Part shown: one piece after another, positions 44,611-51,668 of the stretch
Position numbering within the stretch: the stretch's first letter is position 1
Layout: each line of letters begins with the position of its first letter
Assembly: GCA_016784175.1 (NCBI GenBank)
Contig: JADHVC010000001.1
Span: 69,567-122,080, forward strand
DNA from: Patescibacteria group bacterium
Lineage (GTDB): Bacteria > Patescibacteriota > Patescibacteriia > Patescibacteriales > BS150m-G62
Reading direction: 5' to 3'
DNA length: 52,514 nt
Notes under the pieces: generated by a model
Databases searched by the model: none
Told to the model about the DNA's origin: nothing
The model's input: only the letters and a program-made list of their open reading frames with translations
Program-made: the position numbers and the translations under genes

Positions 44611-45771
44611 TTAGAGAGGTTTGCTATTCTCTAAATGTTTAACATTAGCCAAGATATTACTAGTATCTTGGTTTTTGTTTTGGATGATTTTAGTGGTAAA
44701 AGCTGGACTGTTGACCATATACTGCCCAAAATTCTTACAATATTCTTTTTTAGACTCTAGAGTGGCTACTGCGTCTTGTAAATTAGAAGAACTTAAATGT
44801 GAATACCTGAGAGTTGTTCTAATATCAGAATGACCGAGTAATTGCTGAATGACCTGAATAGCTATTCCGTTTTGTGCTAGGTGCGAAGCGAATGTATGCC
44901 TAAAAACGTGCCAACCAATGTGACGCAAACCCACTCTCTTGCAAAGCCTCTCTAGATACTTACAAGCAGAGCCTTGTTTTATAGAACCGCCTTCATTACA
45001 AAAAACATAGCCTGTTACTTTTTGTCTACCTTTAAGCATACAATTCCCATCGCTATTTAATTCCACATGCCTAATTTTATTACTCTTAGTACTATTTTGA
45101 AGTACACCGCCAACAATAGTTCTTCTAATAGTCAAAACATTCTTTACTAGATCAACATCACTCCAGTCTAAGGCTATCAATTCGCCAAATCTTAAACCTG
45201 TCTTAATAGCCAATAGTATCATGTCCTTATATTCACCTTTAGCATTATCTAGCAATAAATCACACTCACCTATGGTTAAATAATCGAATTTAACTGGATC
45301 CAACTTTAATAACTTAATAATTGGCACATTCTCTACATCACCCCATTCTTTTGCCACAGAAAGACACTTAGCCAATACTGCAAGTTGATTATTAACTGAT
45401 TTTCTAGTTAAACCCTTCTTTAAGCGACTAGCTTTAAATTCTTCCACATTAACATTCTTAATAGAATCTAAAGACATTCTGCCAAAAAATGGAACAAGAT
45501 GGACTCTCAAAAGCCGCTCTTTTGTTATTTGCTCAGATAGCTTATTGTTATTTTTAACATAAACTTCAAACCACCTTTGAGAGAACTCTTTAAAGCTAGG
45601 GATATTAACTACTTCTTCAACAATTGGCTCGCCTCGAGCAAGCCTTTGGCGAAGCATGGCTTCATAGGATTGGGCTCCAGCCTTAGTGTTGTCAGGTGAA
45701 CGCCTTCTATGGCGCACCCGATTAAAGCGGAAGTCTACCCACCAAGCACCGTGTACTTTTCTTATACTCAT
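44611..45771 (-). CDS. Tyrosine recombinase/integrase
   Basis: 386 residues. N-terminal Arm-type region (HGAWWVDFRFNRVRHRRRSP), a core-binding SAM-like domain (FKEFSQRWFEVYVKNNNKLS), then the catalytic domain with Arg194 (TGLRFGELIALDW), Lys in NSTKSNKIRH, His288 and Arg291 (HVFRHTFASHL), His314 (LLGHSDIRTT) and Tyr323 (LRYSHLSS). All catalytic residues are present. It sits last in the minus-strand gene run, 7 bp after the excisionase, and ends at the tRNA-Gly 3' end, as expected of an integrated phage or satellite. Confidence 0.93.
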   Translation of the reverse strand: MSIRKVHGAWWVDFRFNRVRHRRRSPDNTKAGAQSYEAMLRQRLARGEPIVEEVVNIPSFKEFSQRWFEVYVKNNNKLSEQITKERLLRVHLVPFFGRMSLDSIKNVNVEEFKASRLKKGLTRKSVNNQLAVLAKCLSVAKEWGDVENVPIIKLLKLDPVKFDYLTIGECDLLLDNAKGEYKDMILLAIKTGLRFGELIALDWSDVDLVKNVLTIRRTIVGGVLQNSTKSNKIRHVELNSDGNCMLKGRQKVTGYVFCNEGGSIKQGSACKYLERLCKRVGLRHIGWHVFRHTFASHLAQNGIAIQVIQQLLGHSDIRTTLRYSHLSSSNLQDAVATLESKKEYCKNFGQYMVNSPAFTTKIIQNKNQDTSNILANVKHLENSKPL

Positions 45772-45778
45772 ATTAATT

Positions 45779-45973
45779 TTAATTAATTGACTCCACCCTA
45801 TTACTTTTCAGGTAATCCGCTATATCAGACTTTTCAAAACGTAAGCTACCCTTAATTTTAAAGAAAGGGATAGCTCTAGACTCAACTATGCGATACACGC
45901 TAGTCTTTGATACATTTAGCAACTTAGCTAATTCCTCTGGCCTTATTAGGTTTTCATTTATAGAATCAATCAT
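45779..45973 (-). CDS. Excisionase-like helix-turn-helix protein
   Basis: 64 residues, HTH_17/MerR-like: RPEELAKLLNVSKTSVYRIVE then IPFFKIKGSLRFEKSDIADYL, the usual winged-helix arrangement of excisionases and phage-type binding proteins. Its position directly upstream of the integrase supports a role in excision, that is, directing the integrase to remove the element. Regulatory function on the element's promoters is also possible. Confidence 0.85.
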   Translation of the reverse strand: MIDSINENLIRPEELAKLLNVSKTSVYRIVESRAIPFFKIKGSLRFEKSDIADYLKSNRVESIN

Positions 45974-46082
45974 TTATTTAATTGTTAATGAGCAATATAG
46001 GTTGAATAGATTTCTATTCATGGGCTATATTAACTCATAACATATTTTTTGGTTTACTTGGTGTGGATAAAAATACTTATTC

Positions 46083-46454
46083 TTATTTTCTATTAACATC
46101 AATCCCATTTTTACTAGCAATTATAGGATCAATAGTTACAATAATGTTATTGTTTGTTTCTGCACTTTTCTCCTGGACCCTATAACCCGCTCTATCAAGG
46201 ATATCTTTTGAAGCACTTAATCTTACTGCCTCGTTTATTGCGCTCTGACTTAGCTCATAAATTACAATAACTGCGCTCTTAGCAATTCTATCCAAATATG
46301 CTCGAATACTAGGTTTTGCTAAGTTCTCGGCTCCAACTGCATTAGCCGTTTGCCTGTTTTTAACAGAATAAGAGCGCTCTGCCGCCTCAGTGGCATTACC
46401 AGTTTCCAAATACTCCACACAGAAATTTTCTTGTTTTTTTGTTAACTTGTTCAT
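46083..46454 (-). CDS. Phage terminase small subunit (terminase_2 type)
   Basis: 123 residues. LTKKQENFCVEYLETGNATEAAERSY is the typical terminase small-subunit start (helix-turn-helix binding of cos/pac DNA), followed by TANAVGAENLAKPSIRAYLD, then a helical stretch and IVTIDPI at the end. It recognises the packaging site. No terminase large subunit, portal or capsid gene is in the window. In phage satellites a private TerS redirects the helper's packaging motor to the satellite DNA. A chromosomal non-packaging role cannot be excluded. Confidence 0.8.
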   Translation of the reverse strand: MNKLTKKQENFCVEYLETGNATEAAERSYSVKNRQTANAVGAENLAKPSIRAYLDRIAKSAVIVIYELSQSAINEAVRLSASKDILDRAGYRVQEKSAETNNNIIVTIDPIIASKNGIDVNRK

Positions 46455-46475
46455 TTTTTAAATTTAGGCTCACAG

Positions 46476-46650
46476 CTTCACATTTTAGAAATTTATAGCT
46501 ATTACTAGCTAAAAGATTCCGTGAAGGTAACCGTGAAGATGTCGATAGCGTGAAAGCTACAAACTTCACATTTTTCATCTTTCACACATACTTCACACTA
46601 ATTTTTAACCTAAAATTAAAGTAAATTTTCCTGAACGTGAAGTTGTGAAC
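46476..46650. repeat. Iteron-like cluster, candidate replication origin of the element
   Basis: CTTCACA-type sites at 46476, 46564, 46579 (CTTTCACAC) and 46591, and inverted CGTGAAG-type sites at 46520, 46532, 46549 (CGTGAAAG), 46636 and 46644 (TGTGAA), nine in about 175 bp, with an AT-rich segment near 46597-46630. The cluster lies between terS and the helicase gene and runs into the helicase's last codons. This layout is that of a Rep-bound iteron origin. Confidence 0.6.
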
Positions 46651-48145
46651 TCTTTTCTTTTAAATCAAGCACCTTTCTCTTTAACCTACTATCACCGCAC
46701 CTCTCAATCACATCAAAAAGCCTTTCTCGCTTTATCAAATAACGTGCACCACCTTTTCCTGGAACCCTATCGTAATCGCTACTATCAGTACCATTAATTA
46801 AATTATTATTTATAATCAACTTTCCAACACTAGTAGAGGTTGCTGGAATAGAACCTGGAATATCTTCTAGTAATTTACTATTTAAACAATCAAGTAAATT
46901 CTTATTCTCAATCTTAATAGATGTGACACTTAAATCACTAAAAAACAAACTTAGTAAATACTCGAGTACATAAAATATCCGCTCAGTATCTTTTTGACTT
47001 ACCACCGAATCACTAACTTCATCTTTTTTTACAATGTAATCTCTAAGCTCCTTTCTTCCAGTAAAATGAAGTTCTATGCCCGCTATTATTGATACGATGT
47101 CAGCCCTTCTTGATCGAGCAGCATCTCTAGAAAACTCTTCGCTGACATTATTAATATCAGCCATAATAGCTCGACCATTTAGCAAGCAATAGCAAAATAT
47201 TCTATTTGTTAACATCTGAAACCAAGTATCCCTTCCATCATCAACCCCATACAAATCGCTTGTCTTCTTCTTTCCACCAATGGTATTAATGGTAAGACAT
47301 CTATTCCGTAAAGTTACATCCAAATTATTTTTATTCGTACTAAAATTCTTTGTTGAAAATGTATAATAATAATCAACCCTGTTTCTATCCCTATCACTCA
47401 TTAATTCATATACTCCACCCTTGGTAAAACCAGAGTTAAGAATCCCAAGTAAATTCAATCTATCTGCCTCTGAATACTTATCAAATTCATCAATACCCAC
47501 ACTACTCTGAAACTGATGTGTCTTTCGACACAGTGCAGCCATAGTAACCTTACTGCAGAACGAACCATGATAAAGCAATTTAGACATTAGAAATTGTAAC
47601 GTAGTCTTACCAGTGCCTTTGCGACCATCAAGCAAAAGATATATTGTTCGTCCAATAATATTTAATAAATAGGAATGAATAATATAACAAGTACATAATT
47701 TTAACTCATCTAAATCTAAAAAATCATAATAAGTTGATAGAGTGCATTGAATATCATTAAATAATTCTTCTTTCTGAGGACTCTCACCATCTAAAAACAT
47801 AGCTATCCCTTGGTTACTCACTGTATTAATTAACATTTTATGACCAGAGAGTTTACCACTCTTAAAAACATATTTCTCTCCTTTATATTCAATAAAGTGG
47901 TACTGATCATCGTCACTACATTCAACCCCAATAAAAGTCCTATCTTCAAATAAAACTAGCGGCTCACAACACAAACCATTGTCTCTAAAAACCGTATGGT
48001 AAAATTTACCATCAATAAGACCGCTCAATTCAATTTTTTTAACCCCTTCTTTTCTCAACTGCCTAATAAAATCTTTATGTGGATTTTTATCAGCCCCTCG
48101 TAGAAGATTAGAAACATGCTCTTCTTTTTTTGTTATTTTTTCCAT
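46616..48145 (-). CDS. SF3/D5-like replicative helicase
   Basis: 509 residues. A poorly conserved N-terminal half (1-160) precedes an AAA-type helicase: Walker A LLLDGRKGTGKTTLQF (residues 171-186), Walker B VGIDEFDKYSE (217-227), and the sensor region YTFSTKNFSTNKNN with RNRCL as a possible arginine finger. Such proteins act as initiator/replicative helicases of phages and satellites. It stops at 46616 inside the iteron cluster, and 1 bp separates it from the primase gene upstream. No primase polymerase domain is fused to it. Confidence 0.78.
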   Translation of the reverse strand: MEKITKKEEHVSNLLRGADKNPHKDFIRQLRKEGVKKIELSGLIDGKFYHTVFRDNGLCCEPLVLFEDRTFIGVECSDDDQYHFIEYKGEKYVFKSGKLSGHKMLINTVSNQGIAMFLDGESPQKEELFNDIQCTLSTYYDFLDLDELKLCTCYIIHSYLLNIIGRTIYLLLDGRKGTGKTTLQFLMSKLLYHGSFCSKVTMAALCRKTHQFQSSVGIDEFDKYSEADRLNLLGILNSGFTKGGVYELMSDRDRNRVDYYYTFSTKNFSTNKNNLDVTLRNRCLTINTIGGKKKTSDLYGVDDGRDTWFQMLTNRIFCYCLLNGRAIMADINNVSEEFSRDAARSRRADIVSIIAGIELHFTGRKELRDYIVKKDEVSDSVVSQKDTERIFYVLEYLLSLFFSDLSVTSIKIENKNLLDCLNSKLLEDIPGSIPATSTSVGKLIINNNLINGTDSSDYDRVPGKGGARYLIKRERLFDVIERCGDSRLKRKVLDLKEKSSQLHVQENLL

Positions 48146-48146
48146 A

Positions 48147-48767
48147 TTAATAATTTTTTAAATATTTTAATGCTTCATAGAAATCTAAGTTTTGCTCAAA
48201 CGAGACAAAGTTAACAACATTGCCAGCTTTGCCACAACCAAAGCAATAAAATGACTCGGATTCTTTGTAGACACATAAACTTGGATTTTTATCATCATGA
48301 AAAGGGCATCTCATGGCCAATTTATCACCAAGAGAACGTACACTAGAGTAATTCTCCTCAACATAAACTGACAGCAACACCTTTTCAATAATTACGTTAA
48401 TATCAATAAAGCCTGAATTCTGAGCCTGTGACTTGCTGTGTAAAAAAAGATAAGGAATAATTTTAGATGCACTCATGATGAGCTCCTCTATTAAGCATCT
48501 AATCAATACATCAACAATCTCCTCAGTAATATCTTGCTCATCACCACACAACACCCCTCTATACTTACTAAGCAAATAACGTCTTTTTGAATCAAGCTCC
48601 TTAAATTGCTGTGACAATATAGACATATTCTCCTGAGCTATTTGCCTTAATACCTCCTCACCAAAGACTTCCTGATACTCTTTAGTTGTAAAATGTTGCC
48701 TACTCATTTTCCAGTCTTTTTCTAGATCCCTTATAAAAAGATCTTCTATTGTTTTTTCATAATTCAT
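48147..48767 (-). CDS. CHC2 zinc-finger primase fragment protein
   Basis: 206 residues. Residues 1-140 are helical and not recognised. The C-terminal 65 residues form the DnaG-type CHC2 zinc finger: MRCPFHDDKNPSLCVYKESE with C154 and H157, then FYCFGCGKAGNVVNFV with C175 and C178. There is no TOPRIM domain, so it cannot be a complete primase; it may recognise template DNA for a host or helper primase. Translationally linked to the helicase gene, so the two probably form a loading unit. Confidence 0.78.
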   Translation of the reverse strand: MNYEKTIEDLFIRDLEKDWKMSRQHFTTKEYQEVFGEEVLRQIAQENMSILSQQFKELDSKRRYLLSKYRGVLCGDEQDITEEIVDVLIRCLIEELIMSASKIIPYLFLHSKSQAQNSGFIDINVIIEKVLLSVYVEENYSSVRSLGDKLAMRCPFHDDKNPSLCVYKESESFYCFGCGKAGNVVNFVSFEQNLDFYEALKYLKNY

Positions 48768-48781
48768 ATTTTCAAATATTT

Positions 48782-49021
48782 TTAACCGTGAATCATATGC
48801 TTAATATTCTGCATTGCATCAACAAATGTCTTGGGGTTTATCATTAATTCGTTGTTATAATACTTTTTTATCACATCCTCACACTCTTCCTTATTTTCAA
48901 AAACAAAATAAGTAACTCCACCTTCCTGATAACTTTGATCAAGTCTTAAGCCCAAACTCAATAATAGAGCAGACAAAAAACGATCTTTTGTCTCATATAA
49001 TTCGCAATATTGATTTTCCAT
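48782..49021 (-). CDS. DUF5659-like small protein
   Basis: 79 residues: LYETKDRFLSALLLSLGLRL, TYFVFENKEECEDVIKKYYN, INPKTFVDAMQNIKHMI. The order matches DUF5659, a small family often seen beside CHC2/primase genes in CPR mobile elements (memory only, not searched). Function unknown. It is the first gene of the primase-helicase-terS-xis-int run, 14 bp ahead of the CHC2 gene. Confidence 0.6.
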   Translation of the reverse strand: MENQYCELYETKDRFLSALLLSLGLRLDQSYQEGGVTYFVFENKEECEDVIKKYYNNELMINPKTFVDAMQNIKHMIHG

Positions 49022-49041
49022 AATTTTAAATTTTAATAATT

Positions 49042-49074
49042 AAAAAAGACTATTCTTCTCATAGAATAATCCTT
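49042..49074 (-). terminator. Terminator between the 248-aa gene and the replication operon
   Basis: An imperfect hairpin, AAGACTATTC (49046-49055) against GAATAATCCTT (49064-49074), one bulge and one G-U, followed on the minus strand by TTTTTT. It separates the gene ending at 49123 from the DUF5659 gene starting at 49021. Confidence 0.6.
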
Positions 49075-49122
49075 AAAAATTAATCTGAAATCTACTTATA
49101 ACTAGAACAAATAAAATTCACA

Positions 49123-49869
49123 CTACACATCATTTCTAATCTTTCTTTGTTCAGAGATAATCTTTCTTACATTACCTTCATCTAACTTATATCCAGACTC
49201 TTTCATTATATCGGCAATTATAATATCTTTATAATTTGTTGTCCTATGATCATTAGCTGATATTTTTCTTAATATTTCAATACTAAAAAGACTCAACTCA
49301 TAAATCACGCAATTTCGTTTAAAATCCTTATAACTCCTTATTCCTTTCTTATTTTTCAATTCTTTCGTTTGAGCAACAATACCCTGAAATACCTCAATAG
49401 CCTTGTTATTTTTCTTTATAAATTCTTTCAAATCAGAGATGTTTGAATTATCTCCAACCCTTAAATACACACCACTTTTAAAACTCTTTGTTTCGCCCAC
49501 ACGAACCAACTCCAAGCTACATCCTGTTAAGTTTAAACAATGTAGCCTTGGAGAGCCACCTAAAAATAAATACTGCTCAACAACTAAACTAAAATCATCG
49601 TAATAGTTAAATTTTTGTTGAATATCATTCTTAAACTTTATTAAAATATTAAAAGGATGTTTTTCAGATTCAAGCCCTTCTTTAACTAAATTCTTTTTAC
49701 ACCATTTTTCATACTCAGAGATTCCAAAATATGGTTTATTATAAACCACCTCTCCCGCAAAACCATTTTTTGGTATATTTAAAAGAAATCTACATTCTCT
49801 AACCTTTTCATTAAAAAACTTTGAAATTGATATTCTACACCAAAGCACATAAGCCTTTTTTACACTCAT
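49123..49869 (-). CDS. Element-encoded protein of unknown function
   Basis: 248 residues, not recognised. No membrane segment or signal peptide. The N-terminal part is mixed alpha/beta with LLNIPKNGFAGEVVYNKPYF; the C-terminal 60 residues resemble a helix-rich, DNA-binding-like region (IIIADIMKESGYKLDEGNVRKIISEQR). It is at the divergent end of the element's minus-strand genes and has its own terminator, which is the position often taken by regulators in phages and satellites. That role is inference. Confidence 0.5.
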   Translation of the reverse strand: MSVKKAYVLWCRISISKFFNEKVRECRFLLNIPKNGFAGEVVYNKPYFGISEYEKWCKKNLVKEGLESEKHPFNILIKFKNDIQQKFNYYDDFSLVVEQYLFLGGSPRLHCLNLTGCSLELVRVGETKSFKSGVYLRVGDNSNISDLKEFIKKNNKAIEVFQGIVAQTKELKNKKGIRSYKDFKRNCVIYELSLFSIEILRKISANDHRTTNYKDIIIADIMKESGYKLDEGNVRKIISEQRKIRNDV

Positions 49870-50150
49870 ATTAATATTAATTTACATAATCATAACTCCA
49901 CTCATCTTACCAAAAACACTTAATAATTCAAAAAAATACTACATTGCATCACTCAAGCATTGACAAAAATCAATATTTCTGCAAATATTAAGATGTTATT
50001 TTGACATGTTGTCGAATAACTCACTTTAAGACCTGCTTAAGTCATGGCCTGCGGAGACACCAGCATGATGCAGATTTTAAAGGACAAGCGTTGCGCTAAA
50101 CCCGCAATTTAAACGCTCTTTTCAATCAAGTAAAACAATTTAGGAGAAAA
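49870..50150 (+). promoter_or_regulatory. Divergent regulatory region with structured leader
   Basis: 281 bp between the 248-aa gene (minus) and the 401-aa gene (plus). TTGACA boxes occur at 49960-49965 and 50001-50006, the only perfect -35 boxes near this gene. The leader can form ACTTTAAG(50023-50030)/CTTAAGT(50036-50042) and a two-part hairpin with AGCG/CGCT (50087-50090; 50114-50117) and TTGCG/CGCAA (50091-50095; 50103-50107). TAGGAG precedes the start codon at 50151. Confidence 0.45.
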
Positions 50151-51356
50151 ATGATGACTGCTCGTACCAGCACTGCAAAAAAAAACCAACTATTACAAAT
50201 GGCAGGTAAACTATCTGGACAATTTGCAAAGGCAACAAGCCTTGTGTTAGAGGGCAAAAGAACACCTGAAGAAATTTCTGTTTTAAATAAGGCACTACAA
50301 CTTTTTCGTGAAGGAAAATTAACACTAACAACCATTAAAGCTCCCATTAAAAAAACGACTCAAGTTCAATCAATACTTTCTATAAGAATAGAAGACCTCT
50401 CAATCTCAGATAGCTTGAAAAAATATTTAAAAAAACGGGGCATCTTTTATGTTGGTGAACTTTTCCTCATAAACAATGACATCAAAGCTCATGCACGAGC
50501 AGATGAAGTTAAAGAGCTTATTCTAAATTCACTAGGTCTTCCTTTATCACTTAATGTCCATGAATTATGGATACCTCCATATTGGAGTGATGAAGAATTT
50601 CAAGATGCGCTATCTAGACCCATTAATGAATTAATTGATAACCGTCCTTTACCTCAAAAAGACCTAAAAAAATACGTTATTCCTGGAAGATTTATAACTG
50701 ATACGCATGGAGTATTTCTAATTAGCAGAAAAGTACATTACGGCAATCAATATATTAACTGGGTTAAATATAACGTAGAAAGTGGAAGGCATGATTTAGA
50801 TGGCAATTGGAGTATAACCGAATTACAAAAAGCTCAATCGCTACTACTACCCAACTCTGGATTGCATGCAGCGGCATTACCAGCACCAAACTGGATACTA
50901 CCCACTAAAAAACCAGATGCTTGGTATATTGTAAAAACAAGAATTGAAACAATGATGGTCGATGAAATAAACAAAAGAGAGGTAAAAAATGGAGAATGCA
51001 TGTGGCTTAAAATGGCCAGGAAATTAAAACTAACGCAAGTAGCTCGCCTCGAAATGACGGTAAGAGAGTTCTTTCTTTATGGCACTGGTGAAAATGAAGA
51101 GTTTGAAGATACACTATTAAAGCAAATTCCCATGGGCATAGAGCGATGGTTAACAGAATCTAACATCCCCATGTTAAATTTCCTAACAATGACTCGCTCT
51201 GATTTAGCTATGAAAATTAAGTCAAGTTATACTGTATGGAATATTTCATGGAATATATCAGACCTAGATAGTCTAGATGAAGCTCTTAGAAAACAATTCA
51301 ATTTACTCCTATATTTAGAAATTGATGATGCACGCGAGAGCCTGGGATACGAATAA
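50151..51356 (+). CDS. Unknown protein with RNA-polymerase-alpha-CTD-like HhH segment
   Basis: 401 residues starting at ATG-ATG with TAGGAG upstream. The N-terminal 60 residues are helical and basic (TARTSTAKKNQLLQMAGKL). Residues about 80-125 (IEDLSISDSLKKYLKKRG, then IFYVGELFLINND) resemble the helix-hairpin-helix repeat of the RpoA C-terminal domain, which binds DNA or partner proteins. From 150 on nothing is recognised, though Trp/Tyr-rich stretches (WIPPYWSDEEFQ, INWVKYNVESG) recur. No family assigned. It is a transcription unit of its own with a strong terminator at 51367. Confidence 0.6.
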   Translation: MMTARTSTAKKNQLLQMAGKLSGQFAKATSLVLEGKRTPEEISVLNKALQLFREGKLTLTTIKAPIKKTTQVQSILSIRIEDLSISDSLKKYLKKRGIFYVGELFLINNDIKAHARADEVKELILNSLGLPLSLNVHELWIPPYWSDEEFQDALSRPINELIDNRPLPQKDLKKYVIPGRFITDTHGVFLISRKVHYGNQYINWVKYNVESGRHDLDGNWSITELQKAQSLLLPNSGLHAAALPAPNWILPTKKPDAWYIVKTRIETMMVDEINKREVKNGECMWLKMARKLKLTQVARLEMTVREFFLYGTGENEEFEDTLLKQIPMGIERWLTESNIPMLNFLTMTRSDLAMKIKSSYTVWNISWNISDLDSLDEALRKQFNLLLYLEIDDARESLGYE

Positions 51357-51366
51357 AAAAAATCGA

Positions 51367-51405
51367 GCCGACGAACCACAACAACGGTAAACGTCGGCTT
51401 TTTTA
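51367..51405 (+). terminator. Terminator after the 401-aa gene
   Basis: GCCGACG (51367-51373) pairs with CGTCGGC (51392-51398), followed by TTTTTT and more T residues. Confidence 0.85.
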
Positions 51406-51434
51406 TTTAAAAAAATATGACAGACTAACTGAAT

Positions 51435-51456
51435 ATTGTTTTTTATCTAAAACAAT
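51435..51456. promoter_or_regulatory. Inverted repeat, possible operator
   Basis: ATTGTTTT-ttatct-AAAACAAT, a perfect 8-bp inverted repeat upstream of the structured leader of the methylase gene. Its symmetry and spacing fit a dimeric repressor site, or a small hairpin. Confidence 0.4.
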
Positions 51457-51489
51457 GATAAATTAAGATCAACAATTTAATTGCCTAAA

Positions 51490-51668
51490 CCATTTTAAAT
51501 GGCATGGCTAAAAAAACCGACCAAGACACAGAGAACTCCTCGTTCAGTTTGTGCCTTGGTCGGTCGTGACTTGAAAAAGTCATGGGTGAAGCAATTCACC
51601 ACGCTGGCGAGGAGCTTTTTGTTTTAAAAGCATTCGCACCAGCCTAATTAAGTCCGACCAAGGCCATG
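51490..51668 (+). ncRNA. Structured RNA leader of the Dam methylase gene (riboswitch-like)
   Basis: Helices, all read directly. P0: CATGGC 51503-51508 with GCCATG 51663-51668, covering the start codon. P1: ACCGACCAAG 51516-51525 with CTTGGTCGGT 51555-51564, extended by CACA/TGTG. P2: TGACTT-GAAA-AAGTCA, 51567-51582. P3: GGTGAA-GCAA-TTCACC, 51585-51600. P4: GCTGG 51603-51607 with CCAGC 51639-51643. Pseudoknot: CTCCTCG in the P1 loop (51536-51542) with CGAGGAG (51608-51614). Both P2 and P3 have GNRA loops. A second copy of the P1 left strand, CCGACCAAGGC at 51654-51664, lies directly before ATG and can instead pair over 11 bp with 51553-51563. That would be a mutually exclusive switch controlling translation. 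No known class was recognised. Confidence 0.75.

Noticed and set aside
46184-46193. ACCCGCTC resembling the tRNA-Gly 3' end as a possible attR
   Set aside because: Only 8 bp, and inside the terS coding region; integration there would split the element.
46396-46578. 60-codon minus-strand frame spanning the terS start
   Set aside because: It overlaps terS in another frame and runs through the repeat cluster; composition is not protein-like.
51516-51620. HDV-like or hammerhead ribozyme upstream of the methylase
   Set aside because: CTCCTCG and GCTGGCG recall HDV fragments but the nested double-pseudoknot order is absent, and hammerhead core CTGATGA...GAAA is not found.
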